Source: VRUE01 sp963745915
GTDB lineage: Bacteria; Actinomycetota; Thermoleophilia; Solirubrobacterales; 70-9
DNA length: 64,000 bases
Direction: 5' to 3'
NCBI GenBank assembly: GCA_963745915.1
Contig: CAVUZA010000002.1
Location: 1,302,001 to 1,366,000, forward strand
The notes below the pieces were generated by a model. The model made no database searches. It was not told the origin of the DNA and saw only the letters and a list, made by a program, of their open reading frames with translations. The translations under genes were made by a program, and so were the position numbers. How positions within the stretch are numbered: position 1 is the first letter of the stretch; every line of letters starts with the position of its first letter. Of the stretch, positions 52,251 to 60,923 are shown one piece after another.

Positions 52251-54386
52251 CTATTTCGGCGCCGGCTCCACCACCGCCGTCTCGCTGATCCCCCAGCGCT
52301 GGTGCAGGCGGCGCAGCGGGGCCGGGGCCCACCAGTTCCACTTGCCGAGCAGCTCCATCAGCGAGGGGACGAGCAGGGCGCGGATGATGCTGGCGTCGAT
52401 CAGCACGGCGAGCGCGGTGCCGACCCCGTTCTGCTTGATGAAGATGATCTGCGAGGTGGCGAAGGCGCCGATCGCGACCGCGAACATCAGCGCCGCGGCG
52501 GTGACAATGCGCCCCGTGCGCTCCAGCCCGATCGCCACCGACTCGGAGTCCGAGGCGCCGCCGTCGCGCGCCTCCTTGATCCGCGAGAGCAGGAAGACGG
52601 CGTAGTCGGTGGAGAGGCCGAAGGCGACGGCGAAGAGCAGGATCGGCATCGTCTGCTCGAGCGCCCCCTGGCTGGTGTAGTCGAAGAGGCTTTCCAGGCG
52701 GCCGTCCTGGAAGATCACCACCAGCAGGCCGAAGACCGCGGTCAGGTTGAGGATGTTCATGATCAGCGACTTGATCGGCAGCACCACCGAGCCGGTCATC
52801 AGGAAGAGGATGACCAGGGTCGAGACGACGATGATCGCGAAGGCCAGCGGCAGGTGGCGGGCGAGGCTGTCCTGGAAGTCGACGAAGTCGGCGGTCGCGC
52901 CGCTGACCTGGACCGTCGCCCCCGGGGCCTCGATCTCGCGCAGATCCTGCACCGTGGTCTGGCTCGCCTCGGAGCGGAAGCTGTCGGCCGAGATCGCCTG
53001 GATCGCGCTCAGCCCGGGCGCCACCCGCTGCGGCGGCAGCGCCGCGGCGACGCCCGGCGTGTCGCGCACCTCGGCCCGCACCCGGGCGGCGGTCGCCGGT
53101 CCGCCGCCGTCGACGCTGACCCAGATCGGCGTGTCGCGGTAGGGCGGGAAGTCCTCCTGCATCGCGTCGTAGACCTGGCGGGCGCTGGCCTCGGTGGGCA
53201 GGATCGCCGGGTCGGCGGCGGTGAACTTGATGTTGAGGAAGGGCAGGCCGAGGACGATCAGGAAGAGCGCGCAGGCGGTGGCGATCGGCAGCGGCCGGCG
53301 CATCACGAAGCGCGAGAGCCGGTACCAGAAGCCGCTCTCGTCGGGCCGCGCCTCGGCCTCGGCGCGGCGCCGCAGGAACTTCGGCGAGAGCGAGTTGACG
53401 CGGGTGCCGAGCAGGGTCAGCACCGCTGGCAGCACGGTCAGCGAGACGGCGGCGGCGAGCAGGGTGACCAGCGCCCCGCCGAAGCCCATCGAGTAGAGGA
53501 AGCGCTGCGGGAAGACGATCAGCGAGGCGAGCGCCGCCGCCACCGTCAGCGAGGAGAAGAAGACGGTGCGCCCGGCGGTCGCCAGCACCCGCCGCATCGC
53601 CGCCAGGCCCGGCCCGTCCTTGGCGATCTCCTCGCGGTAGCGGGAGACGATGAAGAGGCTGTAGTCGATCGCCAGCCCCAGCCCCAGGCCGGTGGTCAGG
53701 TTGAGGGCGAAGATCGAGATCGAGCCGACCTCGCTGAGGCCGCGGATGACGAGGAAGGTGCCGACGATCGCCAGCACCCCGATCATCACCGGCAGGATCG
53801 CCGCGACGAGGCTGCGGAAGAAGAGCAGCGAGAGCAGGAAGAGCAGCGGGAAGGCAAGCATCTCGGCCTTCTGCAGGTCCGACTCGACCTGCTCGTTGAC
53901 CTGCTCCTGGGCGACGGCGGGGCCGCCGACCGTCACCCCCGGGCGGCCGTTCATCGCCGCGGCGACGCCGTCGCCGGCTTCCTGCCACTGCTTGTCACCG
54001 CGCGGCTTGAGGCCAACGGCGAGGTAGGTGGCGCGGCCGTCCCTGGCGACGAAGGCGGGGGAGCCGGTGTCGTAGTAGCCGCTGACCGAGGCGACGTCGC
54101 CGCGGCGGCGCAGCTCGGCGGCGATCCCGGTCACCCTGGCGCGCATCGCCGCCGAGCGCACCGGGCCGCCTTCGACCACGACGACGGCGCCGGTGACGCG
54201 CAGGCCGGCGTCGAGCAGCCGTTCGCGCGCTTCGACGCTCTCGGTCGCCGGGTCGTCGGCGCCGTAGGGGTCGAGCCGTTCGGCGACGCCGCCGCCGAGC
54301 GCCCCGGCGAGGACGAAGAAGACGATCGCGGCGAGGCCGACCCGGCGCGGGCGGCGGTCGGCGAGCCTGGCAAGTGCGTCGAACAT
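52251..54386 (-). CDS. MMPL family RND-type membrane transporter
   Basis: A 711-residue protein with the full MMPL layout: TM1 (RVGLAAIVFFVLAGALGG), an extracytoplasmic domain, TM2-6 with GLGLGLAIDYSLFIVSRYRE, then a second half ending with AFGLSTDYAVFLLSRIKE. GGGAG precedes the ATG at 54386, which overlaps the PadR stop (ATGA). The second MMPL gene of the window (see 4405) is in a different family branch. Direct coupling to PadR suggests PadR-controlled export of a toxic or lipidic compound. Confidence 0.88.
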   Translation of the reverse strand: MFDALARLADRRPRRVGLAAIVFFVLAGALGGGVAERLDPYGADDPATESVEARERLLDAGLRVTGAVVVVEGGPVRSAAMRARVTGIAAELRRRGDVASVSGYYDTGSPAFVARDGRATYLAVGLKPRGDKQWQEAGDGVAAAMNGRPGVTVGGPAVAQEQVNEQVESDLQKAEMLAFPLLFLLSLLFFRSLVAAILPVMIGVLAIVGTFLVIRGLSEVGSISIFALNLTTGLGLGLAIDYSLFIVSRYREEIAKDGPGLAAMRRVLATAGRTVFFSSLTVAAALASLIVFPQRFLYSMGFGGALVTLLAAAVSLTVLPAVLTLLGTRVNSLSPKFLRRRAEAEARPDESGFWYRLSRFVMRRPLPIATACALFLIVLGLPFLNIKFTAADPAILPTEASARQVYDAMQEDFPPYRDTPIWVSVDGGGPATAARVRAEVRDTPGVAAALPPQRVAPGLSAIQAISADSFRSEASQTTVQDLREIEAPGATVQVSGATADFVDFQDSLARHLPLAFAIIVVSTLVILFLMTGSVVLPIKSLIMNILNLTAVFGLLVVIFQDGRLESLFDYTSQGALEQTMPILLFAVAFGLSTDYAVFLLSRIKEARDGGASDSESVAIGLERTGRIVTAAALMFAVAIGAFATSQIIFIKQNGVGTALAVLIDASIIRALLVPSLMELLGKWNWWAPAPLRRLHQRWGISETAVVEPAPK

Positions 54387-54931
54387 CAGCTGCTCCCTTT
54401 CTCGTGTGTCGGTGCGAGCAGTTCGGCCTCCATCCGCTCGCACCACTCGGCGAACCAGTCGTTGAACTCGATCCCCGCCCGCAGCACCATCGGCGGGTAG
54501 GGATCCTCGATCGCTTCCTTCTCGGCCTGCATCGAGCGCAGGCGCTCGGCCAGCTCCTGCCGGGCGCGGCGCATCGAGCGCAGCGTCTCGACCGCCTCGG
54601 CCGGCTCCAGCACGCCGGAGAAGAACAGTTTCAGCAGCCCTTCTTCGCGCATCTCGCTCGTCTCCGGCGGCCGCCGCAGCCAGTCCCTCAGCTCGGCCGC
54701 GCCGTCGGCGGTTATCGCGTAGACGGTGCGCTTGCGGCCGCCCTGGGGGGCGTCGCGGCCCTCGATCAGCCCCGCCTCGGCGAGCCGTTTCAGCTCCGGG
54801 TAGATCTGCCCGTAGCTCGCCGCCCAGAAGAAGCGGGTCGAGTTGTCGACCGCCGCCTTGATCTCATAGCCCGAGCGCGCCTCGCGGCTGAGCATGCCGA
54901 GGATCACGTAGGCGGTCGGACTCAACTCCAT
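54386..54931 (-). CDS. PadR-family transcription regulator
   Basis: A 181-residue protein. The PadR winged helix occupies residues 1-80 (MELSPTAYVILGMLSREARSGYEIK...FFWAASYGQIYPELKRLAEAGLI), followed by the C-terminal dimerisation helices typical of the long PadR class. It lies under a near-perfect 35-bp dyad and translates straight into the MMPL gene, the usual repressor-exporter arrangement. The inducing compound is unknown. Confidence 0.88.
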   Translation of the reverse strand: MELSPTAYVILGMLSREARSGYEIKAAVDNSTRFFWAASYGQIYPELKRLAEAGLIEGRDAPQGGRKRTVYAITADGAAELRDWLRRPPETSEMREEGLLKLFFSGVLEPAEAVETLRSMRRARQELAERLRSMQAEKEAIEDPYPPMVLRAGIEFNDWFAEWCERMEAELLAPTHEKGSS

Positions 54932-54932
54932 G

Positions 54933-54967
54933 ACTTGGAGATATATCGCAGCGATATATCGCCAAGT
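54933..54967. promoter_or_regulatory. PadR operator
   Basis: ACTTGG-A-GATATATCGC-A-GCGATATATC-G-CCAAGT, a 35-bp dyad with one unmatched pair, covers the TATATC box eight bases before the padR ATG. The divergent gene at 54997 may share the control. Confidence 0.65.
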
Positions 54968-54996
54968 GTGATCGTGCGCACATGTAGTCTGCAGCG

Positions 54997-55233
54997 ATGC
55001 CACTAGACCAGAGCAAGATGGGACAGGTCGTGACCGCCCAGATGGAGGCGCTCGAAGCCGACTACGGCGAGGACTGCCAGATCGGCGACGTCTGCACGAT
55101 CGTCGAGGTCGTCGGCCCGCACGGCTCGCACGTGCGGGTGCGGACCAGCGACATGCGCCCCCACATGGCCCTCGGCCTGATCCGCATGGCCGAGCACGCG
55201 ATGCTCGGCAACCTCGGCGGCGGCCCCGAGTAG
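54997..55233 (+). CDS. Small conserved hypothetical protein
   Basis: A 78-residue protein: an N-terminal helix (MGQVVTAQMEALEADYGEDC), a beta-rich middle (VCTIVEVVGPHGSHVRVRTSD) and a C-terminal helix. It is divergent from padR and may share its operator. No domain was recognised. A degenerate family 2 palindrome lies 25 bases after the stop. Confidence 0.6.
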   Translation: MPLDQSKMGQVVTAQMEALEADYGEDCQIGDVCTIVEVVGPHGSHVRVRTSDMRPHMALGLIRMAEHAMLGNLGGGPE

Positions 55234-55258
55234 CCGAGCGGCCCGGGCCCCGCCCAGA

Positions 55259-55301
55259 GTGCAACGCGCTTCGGCCCTGACAGAGCCGTGACGCGTTGCA
55301 C
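55259..55301. repeat. Palindromic element, family 2 copy B (degenerate)
   Basis: GTGCAACGCG (55259-55268) and CGCGTTGCAC (55292-55301) form a perfect outer stem as in copy A at 7403. The interior shares only CGGC/GCCG pairing. It lies between the small gene and lysC. Confidence 0.75.
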
Positions 55302-55355
55302 CCCGTCTGCGGGTGGCTGGGAGCATGGGCGCGGTCGCCTATCCTCAACCGTTCG

Positions 55356-56645
55356 ATGCCCGCAGACGGCGCCAAGACCGTGGTGATGAAGTTCGGCGGC
55401 ACCTCCGTCGCCGGCGCCGAGCAGATCCTGCGCGCGGCGCGGCGGATCGTCGCCGCCCGCGAGGAGGGCAAGCGCGCCGTCGCCGTCCTCTCCGCCCGCG
55501 GCAAGACGACCGACGAGCTGGTCGCCCAGGCGCTGGAGATCTCCGACCGCCCCGAGCCGCGCGAGATGGACATGCTGCTCTCGACCGGCGAGCGGATCTC
55601 CTGCGCGCTGTGCGCGATGGCGATCCACGACATGGGCCACAAAGCGATCTCGCTGACCGGCTCGCAGGCGGGGATCGTCACCGACTCCTCGCACACCAAG
55701 GCGCGGATCATCGACGTGCGCGCCGAGCGCATCCGCGAGGCGCTGGAGGAGGACCGGATCGTGCTCGTCGCCGGCTTCCAGGGCGTCTCGACCGAGAGCC
55801 GCGACGTGACCACGCTCGGCCGCGGCGGCTCCGACACCACCGCGGTCGCCCTCGCCGCGGCGCTCGACGCCGAGGTCTGCGAGATTTACACCGACGTCGC
55901 CGGCGTCTTCAGCGCCGACCCGCGGATCGTCCCCGACGCCCGCAAGCTGCCGCTGGCGACCTTCGAGGAGACGCTGGAGATGGCGGCCTCGGGCGCCCGC
56001 GTCCTGCAGCTGCGCTCGGTCGAGTACGCCCGCAACCACGGCGTGCGGATCCACTGCCGCAGCAGCTTCGACGACGGCCCCGGTACCCTCGTCGTCAGCG
56101 AGGAGGAGACCATGGAGCAGCCTTTCGTCACAGCAGTCACCCACTCCGCCGACGAGGCGCGGGTCACCCTGGTCGGCATCCGCGACGAGCCGGGCGTCGC
56201 CGGGCGGATCTTCGCCGCCCTGGCCGAGGCCGGGATCAACGTCGATGTGATCATCCAGAACGAGCCGGTCGGCGACGACGAGCTCGCCGACCTCTCCTTC
56301 ACCATCGACCGCGCCGAGCTGACCGCGGCGACAGACGCGATCGCCGCCCTCGGCGAGGTCAGCCAGGGGGTGCGCACCGACGAGCAGATCGGCAAGGTCT
56401 CGATCATCGGCGCCGGCATGCGCTCGCACCCCGGAGTCGCCGCCAAGGTCTTCGAGGTGCTCGGCCGCGAGGAGATCAACATCGAGATGATCTCCACCTC
56501 GCCGATCAAGATCTCCTGTGTCATCGCCGCCGGCCAGGTGCCGGACGCCGTCCGCGCCCTGCACGCCGCCTTCGAGCTGGGCGCCGACGCGGTCCGCCCC
56601 GAAGACGCCGCCGGCGCCGAGCACCACCCGACGGTCTCCTCATGA
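55356..56645 (+). CDS. lysC: Aspartate kinase
   Basis: A 429-residue enzyme making 4-phospho-L-aspartate, the first step to lysine, diaminopimelate, methionine and threonine. The kinase domain has VVMKFGGTSVAGAEQIL, LLSTGERISCALCAMAI and VTTLGRGGSDTTAVALAAALDA. Two ACT domains follow from about residue 260 (VTLVGIRDEPGVAGRIFAAL; SIIGAGMRSHPGVAAKVFEV), the site of feedback control by lysine or threonine. TATCCT lies ten bases before the ATG. ATG overlap with asd shows the classic actinobacterial lysC-asd operon. Confidence 0.93.
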   Translation: MPADGAKTVVMKFGGTSVAGAEQILRAARRIVAAREEGKRAVAVLSARGKTTDELVAQALEISDRPEPREMDMLLSTGERISCALCAMAIHDMGHKAISLTGSQAGIVTDSSHTKARIIDVRAERIREALEEDRIVLVAGFQGVSTESRDVTTLGRGGSDTTAVALAAALDAEVCEIYTDVAGVFSADPRIVPDARKLPLATFEETLEMAASGARVLQLRSVEYARNHGVRIHCRSSFDDGPGTLVVSEEETMEQPFVTAVTHSADEARVTLVGIRDEPGVAGRIFAALAEAGINVDVIIQNEPVGDDELADLSFTIDRAELTAATDAIAALGEVSQGVRTDEQIGKVSIIGAGMRSHPGVAAKVFEVLGREEINIEMISTSPIKISCVIAAGQVPDAVRALHAAFELGADAVRPEDAAGAEHHPTVSS

Positions 56646-57676
56646 GCGGCTACAGAGTCGGCGTCCTCGGCGCCACCGGCGCGGTCGGCTCGACCATCCT
56701 CGAGATCCTCGCCGAGCGCGAGTTCCCCGCCGCCGAGGTGGTGCCCTTCGCCTCGGAGCGCTCGGCCGGGCGCGAGATCGAGTGGAACGAGAAGCTGCTC
56801 CGCTGCCGGGCGCTCGACGAGGAGACGATCCAGGGGCTCGACCTCGTCCTCTCCTCCGCCGGCGGCAAGGTCAGCGCCGAGTGGGCGCCGAAGCTGGTCG
56901 AGGCCGGCGCCGTGGTCGTCGACAACACCAGCTACTGGCGCATGCACGACGACGTGCCGCTGGTCGTCGCCGGGGTCAACCCCGAGGCCGCCGCCGGCCA
57001 CAGGGGGATCGTCGCCAACCCCAACTGCACGACGATGGTGGCGATGATGGCGCTGGCGCCGATCCACCGCGCGGTCGGCCTCGAGCGGATCGTCGTCTCC
57101 AGCTACCAGGCGGTCTCCGGCACCGGCCAGCGGGCGATCGAGGAGCTGCTGGCGCAGTCGCGCGCGGTGCTCGCCGGCGACCAGCCGCCGGCGCCGCAGG
57201 CCTACCCGCACCGGATCGCCTTCAACGTCCTGCCCCAGGTCGAGGTCTTCGCCGACGGCGACGACTACACGACCGAGGAGCGCAAGGTGATGGCCGAGAC
57301 GCGCAAGATCCTCGGCGCCGGCGAGGAGCTCTCGATCTCCGCCACCTGCGCCCGGGTGCCCGTGGTCAGCGGCCACTCGGAGTCGGTCAACGTGCGCACG
57401 CGCGAGGAGCTCTCGCCCGACGCCTGCCGAGCCCTGCTGCGCGAGGCGCCTGGCGTGGTCGTCGTCGACGACCCCGCCGCCGGCTCCTACCCGATGGCGA
57501 TCGACGCCGCCGGCCGCGACGAGGTCCTGGCCGGCCGCATCCGCCGCGACCCCAGCGAGGAGCGCACGCTCAACCTCTGGGTCGCCGGCGACAACCTGCG
57601 CAAGGGCGCCGCCACCAACGCCGTCCAGGTAGCCGAGCTGCTGATCGAGCGCGACCTGCTCGGCCCCCAGGGCTGA
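56642..57676 (+). CDS. asd: Aspartate-semialdehyde dehydrogenase
   Basis: A 344-residue enzyme that reduces aspartyl phosphate to aspartate semialdehyde with NADPH. The Rossmann loop is GVLGATGAVGSTILEIL; the active cysteine lies in VANPNCTTMVAMMALAPI; the substrate region is YQAVSGTGQRAIEEL and the C-terminal FVVVSGHSESVNV-like VPVVSGHSESVNVRT. Starts with ATG overlapping the lysC stop. Confidence 0.94.
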   Translation: MSGYRVGVLGATGAVGSTILEILAEREFPAAEVVPFASERSAGREIEWNEKLLRCRALDEETIQGLDLVLSSAGGKVSAEWAPKLVEAGAVVVDNTSYWRMHDDVPLVVAGVNPEAAAGHRGIVANPNCTTMVAMMALAPIHRAVGLERIVVSSYQAVSGTGQRAIEELLAQSRAVLAGDQPPAPQAYPHRIAFNVLPQVEVFADGDDYTTEERKVMAETRKILGAGEELSISATCARVPVVSGHSESVNVRTREELSPDACRALLREAPGVVVVDDPAAGSYPMAIDAAGRDEVLAGRIRRDPSEERTLNLWVAGDNLRKGAATNAVQVAELLIERDLLGPQG

Positions 57677-57687
57677 GGGCGGCACAT

Positions 57688-57728
57688 TTTCCCACGTCGT
57701 GGGGGATATTTCCCCACGACGTGGTAAA
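57688..57728. promoter_or_regulatory. 41-bp dyad before the fourth ATPase-nuclease gene
   Basis: CCACGTCGTGGGG and CCCCACGACGTGG (perfect 13-bp arms, centred at 57708) with matching T/A flanks; each arm is itself palindromic (CCACG-T-CGTGG). A TAAATT box (57725-57730) overlaps the right edge, seven bases before the ATG. Confidence 0.6.
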
Positions 57729-57737
57729 TTTGCACAG

Positions 57738-58967
57738 ATGATCGAGAGGGCGATCACGCGACCGCTGCTGACGGCGCTGGCCGACACGCCGGTGGTGGCG
57801 CTGGTCGGAGGTCGGCAGACGGGGAAGAGCACGCTGGTCTCCGGGCTGGCCGCGCACGGCTATCAGGCCGAGTACGTGACCCTCGACGACCCGACCGAGC
57901 TGGCCGGCGCCCGGAGCGACCCGGTCGCCTTCGTCGAGCGCTTCGAGGGACCGGTGATCGTCGACGAGGTGCAGCGCGCGGCGGAGTTGTTCAGGCCGAT
58001 CAAGGCCGCGGTCGACCGCGATCGCCGCCCGGGGCGATTCCTGCTCACCGGCTCGGCTAACGTGCTCTTCGTCCCCGCCGTCGCCGAGGCCCTGGCCGGG
58101 CGGATGGAGGTGCTCACCCTGTGGCCGTTCTCAGCCGCGGAGCTGCGCGGGAGCCCCGGCGAGCGCTTCACCGACATGCTCTTCGGCGAGCGGGCGTCGC
58201 CGCCGACGGGCGGCGGAACGACTCGCGAGGAGCTCGCCACTCGCCTGCTCGCCGGCGGTTACCCGGAGGCGGTCGCCCGCGAGGAGGACGAGCGCCGCCG
58301 CCACTGGTTCGCGAGCTACCTGACCACGATTCTCGAGCGCGACGTGCGGGCGATGGCGGACATCGAGCGGCTCGAGCAGGTCCCGGCGCTGCTCAGCGCG
58401 ATCGCCCTGCGCGGCAGGGGGCCGCTCAACAAGAGCGGCATCAGCCAGGACCTGGGCATTCCCAACAGCTCGATCGACCGATACCTGACCCTACTCGATC
58501 GGGTCTTCCTGGTCCGCCGCTTCGGTGCCTGGCACAGCCGCCTCGGCCCGCGGATGGTGAAGGCGCCGAAGCTGCTGCTCGGCGACTCCGGCCTGCTTTG
58601 CAGCGTCCTGCGCCTCGATCGCCAGCGGCTGCTCGAGGACGACGCGCTGCGCGGGCTCGTGCTCGAGAGCTACGTCGGCATGGAGCTGATCAAGGCGGCC
58701 GGGGTCGCGGCGATCGGCACCGACGTCATGCACTACCGGACGGCCAGGGGGACCGAGATCGACTTCCTGGTCGAAGCGGCCGACGGCCGCGTCGCCGGGG
58801 TCGAGGTGAAGGCATCGCGCAGCGTCGATGCTGCGGACTTCAAGCGCTTTTCCCCGCTCGCCGAGCAGCTCGGCGGGCGGTTCGCGCGCGGCGTCGTGCT
58901 CTACGCCGGGGATCGCGTCGTCACCTTCGGCGAGCGCCTGGCCGCGTGGCCGGTCTCGCTGCTCTGA
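57738..58967 (+). CDS. AAA ATPase with DUF4143/PD-(D/E)XK-like domain
   Basis: A 409-residue intact protein: MIERAITRPLLTALADTPVV, Walker A GGRQTGKSTL, Walker B-like VIVDEVQRAAE, LLTGSANVLF, a winged helix (GPLNKSGISQDLGIPNSSID), KAPKLLLGDSGLLCSVL and the nuclease-like core GTEIDFLVEAADGRVAGVEVKASRS. It follows asd but has its own dyad-controlled promoter. Function unknown. Confidence 0.84.
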   Translation: MIERAITRPLLTALADTPVVALVGGRQTGKSTLVSGLAAHGYQAEYVTLDDPTELAGARSDPVAFVERFEGPVIVDEVQRAAELFRPIKAAVDRDRRPGRFLLTGSANVLFVPAVAEALAGRMEVLTLWPFSAAELRGSPGERFTDMLFGERASPPTGGGTTREELATRLLAGGYPEAVAREEDERRRHWFASYLTTILERDVRAMADIERLEQVPALLSAIALRGRGPLNKSGISQDLGIPNSSIDRYLTLLDRVFLVRRFGAWHSRLGPRMVKAPKLLLGDSGLLCSVLRLDRQRLLEDDALRGLVLESYVGMELIKAAGVAAIGTDVMHYRTARGTEIDFLVEAADGRVAGVEVKASRSVDAADFKRFSPLAEQLGGRFARGVVLYAGDRVVTFGERLAAWPVSLL

Positions 58968-58984
58968 GCTTCATTGAGTTGTCG

Positions 58985-59461
58985 TCAGTCGCCGAGGTCT
59001 TCGGCCAGCGAGCCGAAGCGGTCGACCAGCTGGCAGAAGAAGTCGTGGCGGGTGAGGACGCCGTGGATGCGGCCCGAGGTGGCGATCGGGACGATCAGCA
59101 CCCGGTGGTGGAGGAAGATCTCGGCGATCTGCGTGTCCGAGTAGGCGTCCTCGACGACGACGTGGTCGGTGGTCAGCCAGTTGCGGATCGGCTCCTCGGC
59201 GCAGTGGCTGCGGCGCTCGATCGTCTCGTCGACCGAGCGCGAGACCATCGCCGCCGAAGCCAGCTCGCCGACGTAGCCGGGGAAGAGCGCCGCCATGAAC
59301 TCGCGCTCGCCGAAGATGCCGGCGAAGCTGCCGTCGGCCTCGACCGCGGGCAGCGCCGGCAGGCCGGCGGCGATCACCCGTCGCGCGGCGGGGCCGATCA
59401 GTTCGTCGGCGTCGAGGGGCTGGATCTCCTGCAGGGCGCTCTTGGTGATCGAGTCGGTCAT
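58985..59461 (-). CDS. Tandem CBS-domain protein
   Basis: A 158-residue protein with two CBS motifs (ALPAVEADGSFAGIFGEREF; VLIVPIATSGRIHGVLTRHDFF). CBS pairs bind adenine nucleotides or c-di-AMP and often regulate ion transporters. It lies ten bases after the ion-transporter gene and is surely co-transcribed with it, so it may be the regulatory subunit. Confidence 0.82.
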   Translation of the reverse strand: MTDSITKSALQEIQPLDADELIGPAARRVIAAGLPALPAVEADGSFAGIFGEREFMAALFPGYVGELASAAMVSRSVDETIERRSHCAEEPIRNWLTTDHVVVEDAYSDTQIAEIFLHHRVLIVPIATSGRIHGVLTRHDFFCQLVDRFGSLAEDLGD

Positions 59462-59471
59462 CTGTCTCTCC

Positions 59472-60743
59472 TCAGATCAGGATGTAGCGGACGGAGATGT
59501 AGGCGGTGGCGAGGGCGATCGAGATCACGGTAACGGGCAGGCCGACGCGCAGGAAGGCGCCGAACCCAATCGGCGTCCCGGCCCGCTCGGCGAGCCCGGC
59601 GGCGGCGACGTTGGCGGCGGCGGCGATCATCGTCGCGTTGCCGCCGAAGCAGGCGCCCAGCGCCAGCGACCACCAGTAGGCGTCGTCGCCGCCCGTCCCG
59701 GCCGATTGCTGCAGCTCCTTGACCACCGGGATCATCGCCGTGGTGAAGGGGATGTTGTCGACCACCGCCGAGCCCAGCGCGGCGACCCAGGTGATGCCGA
59801 TCAGCTCCGCGGTGCGGCCGCCGCCGGTCAGCTCCTTGACCGCGTCGGCGACGTGGCCGATCGCCCCGGTCGCCTCGAGCGCGCCGACCATGACGAAGAG
59901 GGCGACGAAGAAGAAGAGCGTCGTCCACTCGATATTGGAGAGCGCTTTCTCCAAGTCGATCCTCGTCACCAGCAGGCCGACCGCGGCGCCGGTAAGCGCC
60001 ACCGTCGCCGGCTCGACGTGCAGCGCCTGGTGGGCGAAGAAGGCGAGCACGGTGAGGGCGAGCACCGGCCCGGTGCGCTTGAGCTCGGGCCAGTCGCGGA
60101 TCGAGGCGGCGGCGTCGAGCTCCATGATCGCCCGCCGGTTGCGCTCGTCGACCTGCAGGCGGCGGCGGAAGAAGAGGTAGAGCAGCGGTATGACGACGGC
60201 GAAGGTGACGATCACGATCGGCGCCAGGTTGGCGATGAAGGCGTTGAAGCTGAGCCCGGTGGCGCCGGCGATGATGATGTTCGGCGGGTCGCCGATCAGG
60301 GTCGCGGTGCCGCCGATGTTGGAGGCGATCACCTCGATGATCAGCAGCGGCACCGCTTCGATGTCGAGCGCGTCGGCGAGCAGGAAGGTGATCGGCGCGA
60401 TCAGCAGGATCGTGGTCAGGTTGTCGAGGAAGGCCGAGAGCAGCGCGGTGATCCCGGCCAGGCTCATCGTCACCGCGAAGGAGCGGCCGCCGGAGAGCTG
60501 CCCGGCGCGGATCGCGACGAAGTCGTAGACCCCGGTCTGCTGGGTCAGGTAGACGAGGATCATCATCCCGGTCAGGAGGCCGATCGTGTTGAAGTCGACC
60601 GCCTCGATCGCCTGCTCCTGGGAGAAGTCGCCGACGAAGAGGACGACGATCGCGGCGCCGAGCAGGGCCACGTTGGTGCGGTGCATCTTCTCGCTGGCGA
60701 TGATCGCCAGGGCGATCAGGAATGTCGCTACGGCTATGGCCAA
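59472..60743 (-). CDS. ArsB/NhaD-superfamily ion transporter
   Basis: A 423-residue membrane protein with about 11 segments. The paired family motifs are visible: FLDNLTTILLIAPITFLLAD, IGGTATLIGDPPNIIIAGAT in the first half and AALGSAVVDNIPFTTAMIPVV, GACFGGNATMIAAAANVAAAG in the second. Ions could be Na+/H+, arsenite or a carboxylate; sequence alone does not decide. The TTG start directly follows GGCTTCC, which can pair with an upstream GGAAGCC. It forms an operon with the CBS protein. Confidence 0.85.
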   Translation of the reverse strand: MAIAVATFLIALAIIASEKMHRTNVALLGAAIVVLFVGDFSQEQAIEAVDFNTIGLLTGMMILVYLTQQTGVYDFVAIRAGQLSGGRSFAVTMSLAGITALLSAFLDNLTTILLIAPITFLLADALDIEAVPLLIIEVIASNIGGTATLIGDPPNIIIAGATGLSFNAFIANLAPIVIVTFAVVIPLLYLFFRRRLQVDERNRRAIMELDAAASIRDWPELKRTGPVLALTVLAFFAHQALHVEPATVALTGAAVGLLVTRIDLEKALSNIEWTTLFFFVALFVMVGALEATGAIGHVADAVKELTGGGRTAELIGITWVAALGSAVVDNIPFTTAMIPVVKELQQSAGTGGDDAYWWSLALGACFGGNATMIAAAANVAAAGLAERAGTPIGFGAFLRVGLPVTVISIALATAYISVRYILI

Positions 60744-60815
60744 GGAAGCCTTTCGGGGTCGACGACGAGTGTTGCCGACCAGGCTTCCCGGCTCACCGCG
60801 GCAGACACTACAGAG
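60744..60815 (-). promoter_or_regulatory. Candidate structured leader of the ion-transporter gene
   Basis: On the minus strand a stem (AGTGT with ACACT at 60805-60809/60768-60772 and GCCG with CGGC inside) presents GGAAGCC (60782-60788). This is complementary to GGCTTCC (60744-60750) that directly abuts the start codon. The layout resembles a riboswitch pseudoknot that hides the ribosome site. The ligand is unknown. Confidence 0.4.
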
Positions 60816-60923
60816 ATGAGAGGGCGTGCGAATCCGGTGGCCGGCGATGCTCGCCGGTGCCTATCCGTCCGTCACGCTTTCGTGCGCCACACGTGACATT
60901 TTGTCCGCTAGTCTGGGCTGACG

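Noticed and set aside
60781..60880. Cobalamin riboswitch near 60.8 kb
   Set aside because: Short GCGAATCC and GCCGGGAAGCC resemblances exist, but on opposite strands, and no full B12 box or kissing-loop layout is present.
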